Shown: positions 8,671 through 18,290, counted from the stretch's first letter. The stretch is 64,000 nt of DNA from Halosimplex rubrum (GCF_013415885.1 NZ_CP058910.1:3038001-3102000), one strand, 5' to 3'. The notes: generated from the letters alone by a model not told the origin. Program-made: numbers and translations.

Positions 8671-9207
8671 ATGGTTCAGTGTGAGATGTGCGGGAGCGAG
8701 ACGAGTTCCCCCAACCGCGTCAAGGTCGAGGGGGCGGAGCTCGACGTCTGCGACGAGTGTACCGACTTCGGTACTGAGGTCAAACAGCAGTCCTCGTCGT
8801 CGGCCTCGACGAAGTACTCCACGTCGTCGTCGGGGTCGTCGAGCTCCTCGAGTGGGTCCTCGTCGTCCGGCTCGTCGTCGAGTTCGGGCGGCTCCTCGCG
8901 GCGCCGAGACATGTTCGACGAGATGGACGAACTCGCCCAGGACTACGACGAGACCGTCCGCTCGGCCCGGGAGGCCGCGGGCATGAGCCAGGAGGACCTC
9001 GCCCGCAAGCTCAACGAGAAGGCAAGTCTCATCCGGAAGATCGAGCGGGGCGACACGCTGCCCAGCGACGACGTGCAGCGCAAGTTAGAGAGCGCTCTGG
9101 ACGTGAACCTCTCCGCGGGCGGGACGGCCGACGAGTCCGAGTGGTCCGGCGGCGACTCGACCGGCGAGTACACGCTCGGCGACGTGGTCGAACGGAAAGA
9201 CTCCTGA
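8671..9207 (+). CDS. Multiprotein bridging factor aMBF1 (zinc ribbon + HTH)
   Basis: A 178-residue protein. An N-terminal zinc ribbon has two CxxC pairs (CEMC and CDEC). A linker of about 40 residues made almost only of Ser, Gly and Thr follows. From about residue 85 lies a Cro/C1-type HTH (AAGMSQEDLARKLNEKASL), then IERGDTLP. This is the archaeal homologue of MBF1, a ribosome- and transcription-associated factor. The Ser-rich linker is much longer than needed and is encoded by TCG/TCC runs prone to slippage. Confidence 0.9.
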   Translation: MVQCEMCGSETSSPNRVKVEGAELDVCDECTDFGTEVKQQSSSSASTKYSTSSSGSSSSSSGSSSSGSSSSSGGSSRRRDMFDEMDELAQDYDETVRSAREAAGMSQEDLARKLNEKASLIRKIERGDTLPSDDVQRKLESALDVNLSAGGTADESEWSGGDSTGEYTLGDVVERKDS

Positions 9208-9255
9208 GAACTCGCCGCGGAGCCGAGGTCGGCGACGGCGCCCGAGCGCGGCCGC

Positions 9256-9816
9256 TCAGTGTTTGTTGGCGACGTAGTCGTCGCCCAGGTCGTCGGCGAT
9301 CCCCTGGATGGTCTCCTCCATCTCGGCGATCTCCCGCTGGAGGCGCTGGAAGGTGTCGCTGTCGGCGAGTTCCGATTCGGTCTTCTCGACCTGCAGGACG
9401 TTCCGCTTGAGCTTCTTCGAGGTGAGATCGCGCTTGCGGTCGGTGTACTCCGAGAGCTTCAGCAGGCGGTCGACCACCTCGGTGAGCCGGTCCCTGGTCA
9501 CGGGCTTGACGACGTAGTCGTCACAGCCCATGTCGATGATGTCGAAGTCCGGGTCGACGGCGGTGACCATGGCGACCCGGCACTGGAGCCCGCGCTCCTC
9601 GATCTCCGCGAGGACTTCGTTGCCGGAGACGATGGGCATCCGCCGGTCGAGCAGGACCACGTCGAGATCCGAGGCGAGCATCTCCATGGCCTCGACGCCG
9701 CCGTAGGCGGTGCGCACGTCGTACTCGCCGTCGAGGTACTCCGTGTACAACTCGGCGAGGTGATCCTCGTCTTCGACGACCAGCACCGTCCCTCGATCGA
9801 CGGACCCCTGTGTCAC
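9256..9816 (-). CDS. HalX-type response regulator
   Basis: A 186-residue protein. The receiver domain (residues about 10-125) has the acidic pair E15-D16, phosphoacceptor Asp57 (VVLLDRRMP) and the late Lys in YVVKPV. The remaining 60 residues form a helical HalX domain ending in ANKH. HalX regulators are haloarchaeal and lack a DNA-binding domain. The start is taken as GTG at 9816 because the receiver begins there and GTTAAG lies about 26 nt upstream. No histidine kinase is adjacent. Confidence 0.85.
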   Translation of the reverse strand: MTQGSVDRGTVLVVEDEDHLAELYTEYLDGEYDVRTAYGGVEAMEMLASDLDVVLLDRRMPIVSGNEVLAEIEERGLQCRVAMVTAVDPDFDIIDMGCDDYVVKPVTRDRLTEVVDRLLKLSEYTDRKRDLTSKKLKRNVLQVEKTESELADSDTFQRLQREIAEMEETIQGIADDLGDDYVANKH

Positions 9817-9992
9817 AACGCTCTGATATTGCGAGTTGACTGCCTTAACTCTCACCCCTCGGCGCCCGGACCGGTTCCCCCGACCGACAGCCGACGACCG
9901 GCGGCCGGTTCGCGACCGTTCGTCCGGCTCCCGACCGGTCCGTCGTCGCCGCACTCGCAACCTATTTGCCCGTCGGGGTCCGCCACTCGGGT

Positions 9993-10640
9993 ATGTTCGT
10001 TCTGGTCAACCTGAAGGCCTACCCGTGTGACCCCGTCGAGATAGCCGAGGCGGCCGCCGACGTGAGCGACGAGACCGGCGTGCGGATCGCCGTCGCACCC
10101 CAGGCCGCCCACCTCTCGGCGGTCGCCGAGACGGGCGTCGAGACGTGGGCCCAGCACGTCAGCCCCGTCGAACACGGCAGCCACACCGGCAGCACGCTCG
10201 CCGAAGCGGTCGCCGACGCCGGCGCCGAGGGCACGCTGATCAACCACTCCGAGGCGCGGCGCAAGCTCGCCGACATCGACGCGAGCCTCGGCGCGGCCGA
10301 GCGAGCGGATCTGGAGACGGTGGTCTGCGCGAACAACCCCGACCAGGTCGGCGCCGCGGCCGCGCTCGGACCCGACGCCGTCGCCGTCGAACCGCCGGAG
10401 CTCATCGGGACGGGGACGCCCGTCAGCAAGGCCGACCCCGATATCGTCACCGACGCCGTCGAGGCGGCCGCGGCGGTCGACGAGTCGGTCGACGTGTTCT
10501 GCGGCGCCGGCATCTCGACCGGCGACGACCTCGACGCGGCCGCCGACCTGGGCGCGACCGGCGTCCTGCTCGCCAGCGGCGTCGCGAAGGCCGACGACCC
10601 GCGCGCCGCGCTCGAAGACCTCGTCGAACCGCTCGCCTGA
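9993..10640 (+). CDS. tpiA: Triosephosphate isomerase, archaeal type
   Basis: A 215-residue TIM barrel, the short archaeal form. Catalytic residues are seen: Lys8 (NLKAY), His in INHSEAR and Glu in [11 protein letters not shown], with the phosphate-gripping GAGIST and LLASGV near the end. It interconverts glyceraldehyde 3-phosphate and dihydroxyacetone phosphate. ATG at 9993 begins the first strand. Confidence 0.95.
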   Translation: MFVLVNLKAYPCDPVEIAEAAADVSDETGVRIAVAPQAAHLSAVAETGVETWAQHVSPVEHGSHTGSTLAEAVADAGAEGTLINHSEARRKLADIDASLGAAERADLETVVCANNPDQVGAAAALGPDAVAVEPPELIGTGTPVSKADPDIVTDAVEAAAAVDESVDVFCGAGISTGDDLDAAADLGATGVLLASGVAKADDPRAALEDLVEPLA

Positions 10641-10900
10641 GCGGCCCGACCGATAGCCCGCAGTCGCGACGACATCCGCTGGGTCGGCGTCGAGATCGAC
10701 CACGCAGTTCCTCGACGACGGCGACCTCGCGACGGGGTCCGACCGCTGTCCGACTCGTCCCGCCCGACACTAGTATTGTAGCCGATACACAACTCTACGT
10801 GTGGGGGAAAGACAGTGAACGCGTCCTTTTGGATGTTTGAGTGAGACAAGGTAGGTGTCGGGCGAATCGTCCGCTCGTGTATTGCACATATTAACCAAAA

Positions 10901-10907
10901 CTATAAA
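10901..10907 (+). promoter_or_regulatory. TATA box of the thioredoxin gene
   Basis: CTATAAA centred 28 nt before the ATG at 10932, in an AT-rich stretch (10886-10910) that contrasts with the surrounding GC-rich DNA. Confidence 0.6.
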
Positions 10908-10931
10908 CCCATCGCGGCCGTAGATCCGGTG

Positions 10932-11288
10932 ATGGCAACCGAGACAGCAAGCGACTCCGACGGGTCGGCGGACGCGCCGGTCACCGTCGACGGCGAATCG
11001 GATCTGGACGAGCTGGTCGCGAGCGGCGGCGTCGTACTCGCGGACTTCTACGCGGACTGGTGTGGCCCGTGCAAGGCCCTCGAACCGGTGGTCGAGCGAC
11101 TCGCCGAGACGACCGCGGCGACGGTCGCGAAGGTCGACGTGGACGCCAACCAGCAGCTCGCCTCGACGTACGGAGTCCGCGGCGTCCCGACGCTGGTCCT
11201 GTTCGCCGGCGGGGAGCAGGTCGAACAGGTGGTCGGCGCACAGCCCGAGCCCCAACTGCGGGAACTGATCGGCGAGTACGCCGAGTAG
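10932..11288 (+). CDS. Thioredoxin
   Basis: A 118-residue thioredoxin. The active site WCGPC has Cys44 and Cys47, preceded by ADFYADW and followed later by the cis-Pro loop GVRGVPTL. An acidic 20-residue tail precedes the fold. It reduces protein disulfides in the cytoplasm. A GTG one codon earlier (10929) is an alternative start. A second thioredoxin gene lies at 56692. Confidence 0.93.
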   Translation: MATETASDSDGSADAPVTVDGESDLDELVASGGVVLADFYADWCGPCKALEPVVERLAETTAATVAKVDVDANQQLASTYGVRGVPTLVLFAGGEQVEQVVGAQPEPQLRELIGEYAE

Positions 11289-11335
11289 ATGACGGGCGAA
11301 GAGAGGCGGACGGACGACACTCCGGCGGCGAACCG

Positions 11336-11716
11336 ATGACGGGGACCGACCGCGCGGTGAACACCACCGACCCGTCGACCGTCGACGACGCCGCCGACCG
11401 GATCGTCGTCTCGTTCCGCTCGCCCGAGGTCGACGCCGACGGGGCGGACGGCTGGTGGGTCGCAGACAGCGCCTGGATCGTCGAGAAGATGGCCGAGCCG
11501 TCCTACCGGCGATACCTCCGCTGGGCCCACGCCGGCCCGGTCGCCGTCGGCGAGGAGTGGGAGGAGTTCGTCAACTGCGGCTGCGCCAACCCCGAAGACG
11601 TGATCCTCCGCGTCGAGACCGTCGAGGGCGGGAGCGCGATGGGCGGAGACACCGACGTCGAGGTCGTCCCGCGCAAGGCCGTCGTCGACGACGAGGTCGC
11701 CGGCGCGTCGGCCTGA
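11336..11716 (+). CDS. Conserved-looking acidic protein of unknown function
   Basis: A 126-residue acidic protein that I do not recognise. It shows haloarchaeal composition, an aromatic stretch around WWVADSAWIVEKM, LRWAHAGPVAVG, and a pair of cysteines in VNCGCANPED that could bind a metal. No signal or membrane segment is visible. It starts 48 nt after the thioredoxin gene on the same strand and may be co-transcribed with it. Confidence 0.65.
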   Translation: MTGTDRAVNTTDPSTVDDAADRIVVSFRSPEVDADGADGWWVADSAWIVEKMAEPSYRRYLRWAHAGPVAVGEEWEEFVNCGCANPEDVILRVETVEGGSAMGGDTDVEVVPRKAVVDDEVAGASA

Positions 11717-11791
11717 TTCCGACGGCTCCCCGACCCGTTTTTCGGCGTCCGCTGTCGGAGGGTATTTCCTCGGTTCGTCGCTAGGCGGGGC

Positions 11792-13057
11792 ATGGTCGAC
11801 GACGCGGGGCGCGACGGGACCGGCGACGAGACTGCCGGCGAGTCCCGGGACGCGGTGCCGCCGAGTTCCTACGCGCTGGTCGCCCTCGGCGCGGTGAGCT
11901 ATCTCCTCCTGATGGCTAACTGGTTCGCCCTGGCGGCCTTCCTCGAACCCATCGGCCGGGGGCTCGGCCTCTCGGACACCCAGGCCGGCGCGCTGGTCGG
12001 CGCGGTCCCGCTCACCTACGTCCCGCTCTCCCTGTTGTCGGGGCTCGCGCTCGACCGGATCGGCGCCCGTCGCGGCATCGCGCTCGCCGTCGGGATCTTC
12101 GGGGTCGCACAGTTGCTCCGGTCGGCGACGACCGGCTTCGCCGGGATGCTCGCGACGACCGTCCTGTTCGCCGTCGGCGCCACGGGGATCACCTTCGGCC
12201 TGCCGAAGCTCGTCGCGAGCGTCTTCCCCTCGCGACTCCTGGGGACGATGTCGACGGTGTACATCCTCGGCTCGTACGCCGGCACGGCCACGGCCTACAG
12301 CGTCGGCCGCGCGATACTTGGCCCGGCCCTGGGCGGCTGGCGTCCCACCTTCCGCGTCCTCGCCGCCGCGGCGCTGGCCTTCCTCGTCGTCTGGCTCCCG
12401 GTCGCCGCCTGGCACGCCCGTCGCCACGGGACGCCCTACGGCGGCGACGCCGAGAGTTCGTTCGCGCTGGGCTCACTTCGGGCGGACGTGGCCAGCGTGT
12501 TCTCCCACCGCGTGATGCGACTGCTCGTCGTCGTCGGCACCGTCTACCTCCTGCTGAGCCACAGTCTCCAGGGGTGGCTCCCGACGCTGGCCGGCGCCCG
12601 CGGCGCGACGACGGCGAGGGCCGCCACCGTCGCGACGCTGTTCGTCGTCGGCCAGGCCGCGGGCACGGTGGTCGTCCCGCCGCTCTCCGACCGTCTGGGA
12701 CGCCGCCGCGGCGCGGTCGTCGCCTGCGGCGGTGCGGCGCTCCTCGGGGTCGCCGGCCTTGCGCTCGGCGGGGGCGTCCTCGCGGCGAGCGTCGCCGCGG
12801 TCGTCGTCGGGACGGGTGTCGGCGGCGTCTCGCCGCTCGTCCGCGCCATCCCGACCGAGATCGACGAGATCGGCCCCGCGCTGACCGCGACCGCCGTGAG
12901 CCTCGTGTTCGCCGTCGGCGAGCTCGGCGGCTTCTTCGGGCCCTTGTTCGTCGGCGGTCTGCGGGACCTGACCGGCTCGTTCCTCCCCGGGCTCGCCGTG
13001 CTCGGGGTCGGCGCGCTGGCGATGGTCGCTGCCGGGTTGCGACTGCCCGAAATCTGA
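11792..13057 (+). CDS. MFS transporter
   Basis: A 421-residue membrane protein with about 12 hydrophobic segments and the MFS loop-2/3 signature LDRIGARRG, repeated in the second half as LSDRLGRRRG. The first segment is preceded by a 30-residue acidic tail. It belongs to the drug/anion-type families of the major facilitator superfamily. Substrate and direction are not evident from the sequence or the neighbours. Confidence 0.85.
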   Translation: MVDDAGRDGTGDETAGESRDAVPPSSYALVALGAVSYLLLMANWFALAAFLEPIGRGLGLSDTQAGALVGAVPLTYVPLSLLSGLALDRIGARRGIALAVGIFGVAQLLRSATTGFAGMLATTVLFAVGATGITFGLPKLVASVFPSRLLGTMSTVYILGSYAGTATAYSVGRAILGPALGGWRPTFRVLAAAALAFLVVWLPVAAWHARRHGTPYGGDAESSFALGSLRADVASVFSHRVMRLLVVVGTVYLLLSHSLQGWLPTLAGARGATTARAATVATLFVVGQAAGTVVVPPLSDRLGRRRGAVVACGGAALLGVAGLALGGGVLAASVAAVVVGTGVGGVSPLVRAIPTEIDEIGPALTATAVSLVFAVGELGGFFGPLFVGGLRDLTGSFLPGLAVLGVGALAMVAAGLRLPEI

Positions 13058-13080
13058 CGACGCTCGTCCGCCAGCAGAGT

Positions 13081-13119
13081 GGTGCCTGTCGGACTCTCCG
13101 ACGGAGAGCGGCTGGCACC
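13081..13119. repeat. Nested inverted repeat downstream of the MFS gene
   Basis: GGTGCC (13081-13086) pairs with GGCACC (13114-13119), and inside it CTCTCCG (13094-13100) pairs with CGGAGAG (13102-13108) around one base. It lies 24 nt after the MFS stop and could shape the 3' end of that transcript. No T-run follows, so terminator function is only a guess. Confidence 0.5.
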
Positions 13120-13124
13120 AAGCC

Positions 13125-13268
13125 TCACCCGGCGGAATCGCCGAGGATCGATCCCGCGGAAGTCGTCGCGCTGTACCCGAGCGACCAGTCGCCGTGCGGG
13201 ACGTAGGTCACCGTCGAGATATCGAGGCACGGCGCCTCAGCGGACAGGTTCTCACCCTGCAAAGACAC
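13125..13268 (-). CDS. Possible small protein or gene remnant (47 residues)
   Basis: A GTG-started frame of 47 residues in the same reading frame as, and downstream of, the HerA-like gene. Its peptide (containing LDISTVTYVPHGDWSLGY) is balanced and reads like coding sequence, not like a GC-skewed shadow. I do not recognise it. It may be a small gene, or the tail of a longer gene lost by deletion. No ribosome-binding site is visible. Confidence 0.3.
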   Translation of the reverse strand: MSLQGENLSAEAPCLDISTVTYVPHGDWSLGYSATTSAGSILGDSAG

Positions 13269-13316
13269 CGCAGCAAAGAGCGACAGCGTGAGCAGCCTCG
13301 ACGCCCGGTCGGCCAG

Positions 13317-15452
13317 TCAGTCGAGGAGTTCGACCTCGTCGTTGTCGGCTGCGACGGACAGGTAGTCGTCCGGGTCGTCGTCGGGCGTGTCGGAGTCGCC
13401 GGCTGCGTCGTCGGGAGTGCTGTCAGTGGCTTCGTTCGCGGTGGCGTCCTCGGTCGGCGCGTCCTCGGCTGGCGCGTCTTCGGCTGGCACGTCCGCGGCG
13501 TCCTCGTCCGCGGTCGGTGGGGCTTCGAGCGCGTCGCCGTCGAGCGCGCGCTCGACCTGCTGGACGAACGAGTCGACGGCGTCGCGGTCGGTGCGCTCGC
13601 GCAGGAGGGCGGGGACGCGGTAGTCGTAGCGGCCGCGGCCGACGTGTTCGACGAGGCCGTGGACGCGCAGCCGCCGGTTGCGGGCGTAAGCCTCGGTGCG
13701 GTCGTCCGAGCCACCGGCGGCGAACAGCGCGTCCGTCGCCGTCCCGGGCCCGTGGTCGCGGTAGTACCGCAGCATCTGCCGCGTCTCGGCGTCCAGATCC
13801 GCCAAGTCGTCGGCCAGCTCGCGGGCGAATTCGGCGGCGTCCTCGACCGCCCCGTCGTCGACGGCCGTCGAGGTGCCCGCCTCGAAGGCGTCGGTCGCGC
13901 GGTCGCCCAGCGGGTCGTCCTCGACGCCGTCGAACCCGCGGGTCATCTTCATCCCGTCGTCCGTGCCCGACTCGGTGTCGTCCGCCCGCGGGGCGGTCCC
14001 GCCGTCCGTCGCGGCGCTCTCGGCGGGCTCGGCGTCGTCGCCGAAGGCGTCGCCCATCCCGCCGAACATCTCGCCGTCGTCGGTCGGTGCGTCCGCGGTT
14101 GCGTCGGCGTCCGCGTCGGCCGCGTCGACGACCTCGGCGTTTTCCGTGGCCTCCTCAGCCTCGGGGCCGCCCTCCCAGGCTTCGGCGCGGGCGGCTTCGT
14201 CGCCCGGCCAGGTCATCGTCGAGTCGTCGTACCCGTCGTCCTCGCGGGCGGTCTCATCGGGCAGCGGCGGCTCGTCGCCGTCGGAGTCGAGCGCTTCCGA
14301 GCCGTCGGCCCACTCGTCGGCGTCGTCGAACGACGACTGGTCGCCGTTCGCGGCCGCGCGGCGGTCGCGCATCCGCGCCTGCTCGGTGCGGCCCGGATTC
14401 GCCCCCTTGACGTGGTCGACTAAGGCCTGCGTGAACTGGTCGGCCATCCGCTGCATGTCCCGCGCGTCCTGCAGCTCCGCTTCGAGCTCGGCGATCCGCG
14501 AGTTCTTCTCGTCGAGCTCCTCGCGCAGTTCGGCGATGCGGTCCTCGGTCTGTTCTTTCTCCTCGCTGATCTCCGCGAGTTCGGAGACCAGATCGTCGCT
14601 GACGGACTTGAGATCGGGGCGCTCGAAGTCGTCGAGGCCGGGCGTGGCGCCGGCGTCGAACGTCTGCTTGCGGCGGAACTGCACCCGCTGGATCTCCTCG
14701 GCCCAGTCGTTCATCATGAACGCCTCGCCGTCGTCCAGGTCCTCGACCGCGGAGGCGTAGTCGCCGTCGAGCACCCGTTTGACGACTTTCGTGTCGTTGT
14801 TCCAGGTGAGCCGGTGCCAGACGAGCCAGTCGCACTGGGTGATGAAGTCCTTCTTCACGTCGGCGGGGCGCTGGCTGATGCCGACGATGCCCAGGCCGTG
14901 CTTGCGGCCGCGCTTGGAGATCTTGATGAGCATCTTGCCGCACTCGCCGACGCTGCCCTTCTGTGGGATCCACTCGTGGACCTCCTCGACGAGCATGAGG
15001 AAGGGCTGTTTGAGCTTCTTGGCCTTCGCGAAGAGGCGCTTCGATACCTCCGTCAGGAGGTCTGCGGCCTCGTCCTCGTCGAGGAACGACGACACGTCGA
15101 GGATGATGGGGACGTTCTGTTCCAGCGCGAGGGTGGCGATCTTCTCGGCGTGCTCGACGGTGACCTGGATGTCGCACTCGTCGTCGGCGCCGGCGTGGAG
15201 GATCTCGTACTCCTCCTTGAGGCCGTAGTACTCGCCGTCGATGTCGACGATGAGCATGCCGAAGCCGTTGTCGAGCAGCTTCTCGACGACGACGCTGGCC
15301 GTGTTGGACTTGCCCGAGCCGGACTTGCCGGTGACGAACCCGCGCCCGGTCAGCAACTCGACGACCGGGAGGTCGACGGCTCGGCCCGGCTCGCCCGACC
15401 CGCACGGTCCGTCGCTCACGTCCGCGACGGTGATCGACTCTGTCTCTGCCAT
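13317..15452 (-). CDS. HerA-like ATPase (DUF87 family) with long acidic tail
   Basis: A 711-residue protein. The Walker A GKSGSGKS is at residues 42-49, and Walker B lies in LMLVEEVHEWIP; ISQRPADV and SKRGRKHGLG are typical of HerA/VirB4-like ring ATPases that translocate DNA. A coiled coil follows around residues 300-375. A very acidic low-complexity stretch of over 150 residues comes next, and a winged-helix-like region near the C-terminus. No NurA nuclease gene is adjacent, so a resection role is not supported by context. Confidence 0.8.
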   Translation of the reverse strand: MAETESITVADVSDGPCGSGEPGRAVDLPVVELLTGRGFVTGKSGSGKSNTASVVVEKLLDNGFGMLIVDIDGEYYGLKEEYEILHAGADDECDIQVTVEHAEKIATLALEQNVPIILDVSSFLDEDEAADLLTEVSKRLFAKAKKLKQPFLMLVEEVHEWIPQKGSVGECGKMLIKISKRGRKHGLGIVGISQRPADVKKDFITQCDWLVWHRLTWNNDTKVVKRVLDGDYASAVEDLDDGEAFMMNDWAEEIQRVQFRRKQTFDAGATPGLDDFERPDLKSVSDDLVSELAEISEEKEQTEDRIAELREELDEKNSRIAELEAELQDARDMQRMADQFTQALVDHVKGANPGRTEQARMRDRRAAANGDQSSFDDADEWADGSEALDSDGDEPPLPDETAREDDGYDDSTMTWPGDEAARAEAWEGGPEAEEATENAEVVDAADADADATADAPTDDGEMFGGMGDAFGDDAEPAESAATDGGTAPRADDTESGTDDGMKMTRGFDGVEDDPLGDRATDAFEAGTSTAVDDGAVEDAAEFARELADDLADLDAETRQMLRYYRDHGPGTATDALFAAGGSDDRTEAYARNRRLRVHGLVEHVGRGRYDYRVPALLRERTDRDAVDSFVQQVERALDGDALEAPPTADEDAADVPAEDAPAEDAPTEDATANEATDSTPDDAAGDSDTPDDDPDDYLSVAADNDEVELLD

Positions 15453-15609
15453 TACCGATCGGAACCCGCGGCCGAGCCATAAGCCCCCGTCAGACGGAGG
15501 TCTGACGCCGCGAACCGAACCGTTCGCTCGCCGTTCCCGGGCGCTGTCGGTCGCGGGCACCGTCGAGATGGTCAATACATTTACCAGCGGAGCCCGAATC
15601 GGGGGTAGA

Positions 15610-15987
15610 GTGGTGGCGACCGATGGAGTGGACGGGACCGTGACGCGCTACGAGACCCACGTCGAGGAGGGGACCGTCTACGTCGGCGGTCCCGACGGGC
15701 CGCTGGAGGTCGGCCCGCTCGACGCGGTGCTCGACGCGGTGGGCGGCCCCTCGTGGACGATCAGCTACTCGCCCGCCGAGCGCGAGCGCCACCCCGAGAT
15801 GGACACCTCCGACGCCGGCCTCACCGTCGACGTGGTCGACATGATGCACACCATGACCTTCGGCGAGCGCTTCGTCGAGACGATGGCCGCCCACCCCGTC
15901 GAGCCCCCCGAGAACGACGAGCTGTCCCCGCGGATGGGGCTGTTCGTCGGCAAGCTGCTGGACAACCTGGAGAACGGCGTGGACTGA
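15610..15987 (+). CDS. Conserved-looking haloarchaeal protein of unknown function
   Basis: A 125-residue acidic soluble protein, not recognised. The N-terminal half looks like a small beta domain (TVYVGGPDGPLEVGPLDAV), and the C-terminal half is helical and ends in a Leu-rich helix. GTG at 15610 is favoured because TACATTTAC lies about 28 nt upstream; GTG 15613 and an in-frame ATG at 15568 are alternatives. It is divergent from the HerA-like gene across a short shared promoter region. Confidence 0.65.
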   Translation: MVATDGVDGTVTRYETHVEEGTVYVGGPDGPLEVGPLDAVLDAVGGPSWTISYSPAERERHPEMDTSDAGLTVDVVDMMHTMTFGERFVETMAAHPVEPPENDELSPRMGLFVGKLLDNLENGVD

Positions 15988-16053
15988 CTCGGCCGGCGTG
16001 GTCCGCCGGCGTCGGCGACGAGGATTTCCGCACGCGCCGGCTAGGACCGTCCG

Positions 16054-16848
16054 ATGGACCGCAACCGGGGCGGCGATACTGTCCGGGCGCCCGGATCGAC
16101 CGCGCTCGCCAGCCGGAGCGCCGTCGCGGGCGTTCTCGTCGTTCTGGTCCTCGCCGTCGCCGCGGCGGTCGGACTGGGGGTCGTCGCACTCGACGGCGGA
16201 CCGGGTCCCGCGGTCGACGCGCCGAACGGGACCGCGACCGACGGCGGGTCCGCGGACGCGCACGCGACCGACCGGGAGGGGACGGTCGTCGGCGGTTCGG
16301 ACCCGGTCGCGCTGACCGACGACGGCGGCTCGTCCGCGACCGACGAGAGCGTGACCGCCGCCAGAGAGATCGACGTGGCCCGGATCGAGCGGGCGATCCA
16401 CGAGCGGGTCAACGAGATCCGCCGCGATCGGGACCTCCCGACGCTGGCCGCTGACGAGGACCTGACGGAGATCGCCACTTACTACAGCCGCCGGATGGCC
16501 GACAAGGAGTTCTTCTCGCACACCGGACCCGGCGGACAGACCCTGCTCGACCGCTACGACCGCTTCGGCTACGACTGCCGGGTCGACACCGGCGGACAGC
16601 GGTACGTGACCGGCGGCGAGAACCTCGCGTACACCTACGCCTACACCCCGGTGCGGACCGAGGGCGGCGTCGTCAGCTACGACGGCAACGAGACCGAAAT
16701 CGCCCGCGGTATCGTCGAGGGGTGGATGAACTCCTCCGGACACCGGCGGAACCTCCTGCGACCCTACTGGAACCGCGAGGGGATCGGCGTCGTCCTCGAC
16801 CCCGAGGACGGTCGGACACAGGTGATCGCCACGCAGAACTTCTGTTGA
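16054..16848 (+). CDS. CAP (SCP/PR1-like) domain protein, membrane-anchored
   Basis: A 264-residue protein. A hydrophobic segment at about 25-52 is a signal anchor, 55-110 is a Thr/Ser/Gly/Asp linker, and 112-264 is a CAP domain: IHERVNEIRRDRDLP, FFSHTGP, GGENLAYTY and WMNSSGHRRNLL. The conserved His and Glu residues of the CAP cavity are present. A Cys in YDCRV and the penultimate-region Cys (NFC) could pair outside the cell. The function of archaeal CAP proteins is unknown. Confidence 0.85.
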   Translation: MDRNRGGDTVRAPGSTALASRSAVAGVLVVLVLAVAAAVGLGVVALDGGPGPAVDAPNGTATDGGSADAHATDREGTVVGGSDPVALTDDGGSSATDESVTAAREIDVARIERAIHERVNEIRRDRDLPTLAADEDLTEIATYYSRRMADKEFFSHTGPGGQTLLDRYDRFGYDCRVDTGGQRYVTGGENLAYTYAYTPVRTEGGVVSYDGNETEIARGIVEGWMNSSGHRRNLLRPYWNREGIGVVLDPEDGRTQVIATQNFC

Positions 16849-16885
16849 CGGTCGACGCCGGCTCGCCGGGGCGCGGGCCGGTCGC

Positions 16886-18205
16886 TCAGTCGTCGGCTCG
16901 CCGGGCCAGTACGAGCCCGGTTATCGACCCGACCGCGGCGATGCCGGCGAGGGTGAGAAACAGCGCGGTCGCGTCCGCGACGGCGAGGATCCCGCCGGCG
17001 ATGGTGCCGCCGAGCGCGCCGACGCCGAACACGCCGAGGTAGGTGAACCCGTAGGAGAGCCCGCGCGTGCCCGACGGCGTGTACTCGGCGACGGTCGCCT
17101 GGTACATCGGCTGGACGACGAACAGGAAGGCCCCGAGCAGCGCGCCCAGGGCCATCAGCGGGGCGAGTCCCGCCTCGGAGACGGGGACGAACAGGAGCGC
17201 GAGGACCGCGAGCACGCCGAACGACCCCGCCAGTCCGTACTCGACGGGGATCCGGTCGGTGAGCTTCCCGCCGGCGTACTGGCCGAGGACGCCGACCAGC
17301 AGCAGGCCCGAGTAGAAGTAGTCCTGCGGTTTCAGGGTCTGTCCGCTCCCCGACTCGACGCCGAGCGTCGACCGCATCGACTCGGGCAGGAGCGTGTCGA
17401 CTGGGATCGGCTCGAACCCGGGCAGGCTCCGCAGTAGCTCCGGCAGGAAGGTGAGGACGCCGCGGTAGTACAGCCCCGAGCACATCACGACGACGAACAC
17501 GAGCGCGAACCCACTCACCAGAAGGCGGCGCGACTCCGTGAGGAACTCGCTCAGGTCGTCGACGCCGCTGGACGCTTTCGAGCCGCCGCCGTCGGTCGCG
17601 GCACCGCTGTCGGCCACCGCCGCGGTCTCGTCGAAGTCCGCGCGGGCGGCGTAGACGGCGGCGAGGACGGCTGGTGCGCCCAGCACGAGCGCGACGGTGC
17701 GCCACTCGACGAACAGCAGCATGACCGCGGCCGCGAGCGGTCCGAGGCCGATGCCGAGGTTGCCGGCCATGCCGTGGTAGGCGAGTCCGGTGCCGCGTTC
17801 CTCGACGCCCTTGCTGATGAGCGAGAGGCCCGCCGGGTGGTAGACGCTGGCGGCGATCCCCCACAGGACCAGCGCGAGCGCGACGACCACCATGTTCGGT
17901 GCGAGGCCGAGCAGGACGTAGGACAGTCCCATCCCGAGCAGGCAGGCGCTGATGAGCCGCCGCGACCCGATCCGGTCGACGAGGACCCCGCCGGGGAGCG
18001 CGCCGACGCCGAACAGCCCGTACCCGAGCGTGACGACCACGCCGACGGTCGCCGTCGTCACGTCGACACTGGCGACGCCGAGCGGAATGGTGTCGAACTC
18101 GGTGAGCCAGACGACGACGAACAGCGGGACCGTCATCTCGTAGGTGTGGACCGCCGCGTGGGCCAGCGACGCGATCCCCGTGATCGCCCTGTCGTTACCG
18201 TTCAC
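16886..18205 (-). CDS. MFS transporter
   Basis: A 439-residue membrane protein with about 12 segments and the MFS loop VDRIGSRRL. SVYHPAGLSL and GLGPLAAAV resemble the drug-efflux branch that includes fosmidomycin-resistance-like carriers. A charged loop of about 50 residues separates the halves. The start is GTG at 18205. It is unrelated in sequence to the MFS gene at 11792. Substrate unknown. Confidence 0.83.
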   Translation of the reverse strand: MNGNDRAITGIASLAHAAVHTYEMTVPLFVVVWLTEFDTIPLGVASVDVTTATVGVVVTLGYGLFGVGALPGGVLVDRIGSRRLISACLLGMGLSYVLLGLAPNMVVVALALVLWGIAASVYHPAGLSLISKGVEERGTGLAYHGMAGNLGIGLGPLAAAVMLLFVEWRTVALVLGAPAVLAAVYAARADFDETAAVADSGAATDGGGSKASSGVDDLSEFLTESRRLLVSGFALVFVVVMCSGLYYRGVLTFLPELLRSLPGFEPIPVDTLLPESMRSTLGVESGSGQTLKPQDYFYSGLLLVGVLGQYAGGKLTDRIPVEYGLAGSFGVLAVLALLFVPVSEAGLAPLMALGALLGAFLFVVQPMYQATVAEYTPSGTRGLSYGFTYLGVFGVGALGGTIAGGILAVADATALFLTLAGIAAVGSITGLVLARRADD

Positions 18206-18290
18206 TGGACGCCCGTACCGCGGCGACCGTCTTTACCCCGACGATAGCGGAACCCGACGCGCGCCCGCGGCGACCGTGTCATCGTACCCG

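Noticed and set aside
12189-13121. Long open frame antisense to the MFS gene
   Set aside because: In 70% GC DNA, antisense frames stay open by chance. The product is almost all Arg, Ser and Gly, and the plus strand codes for a clear transporter.
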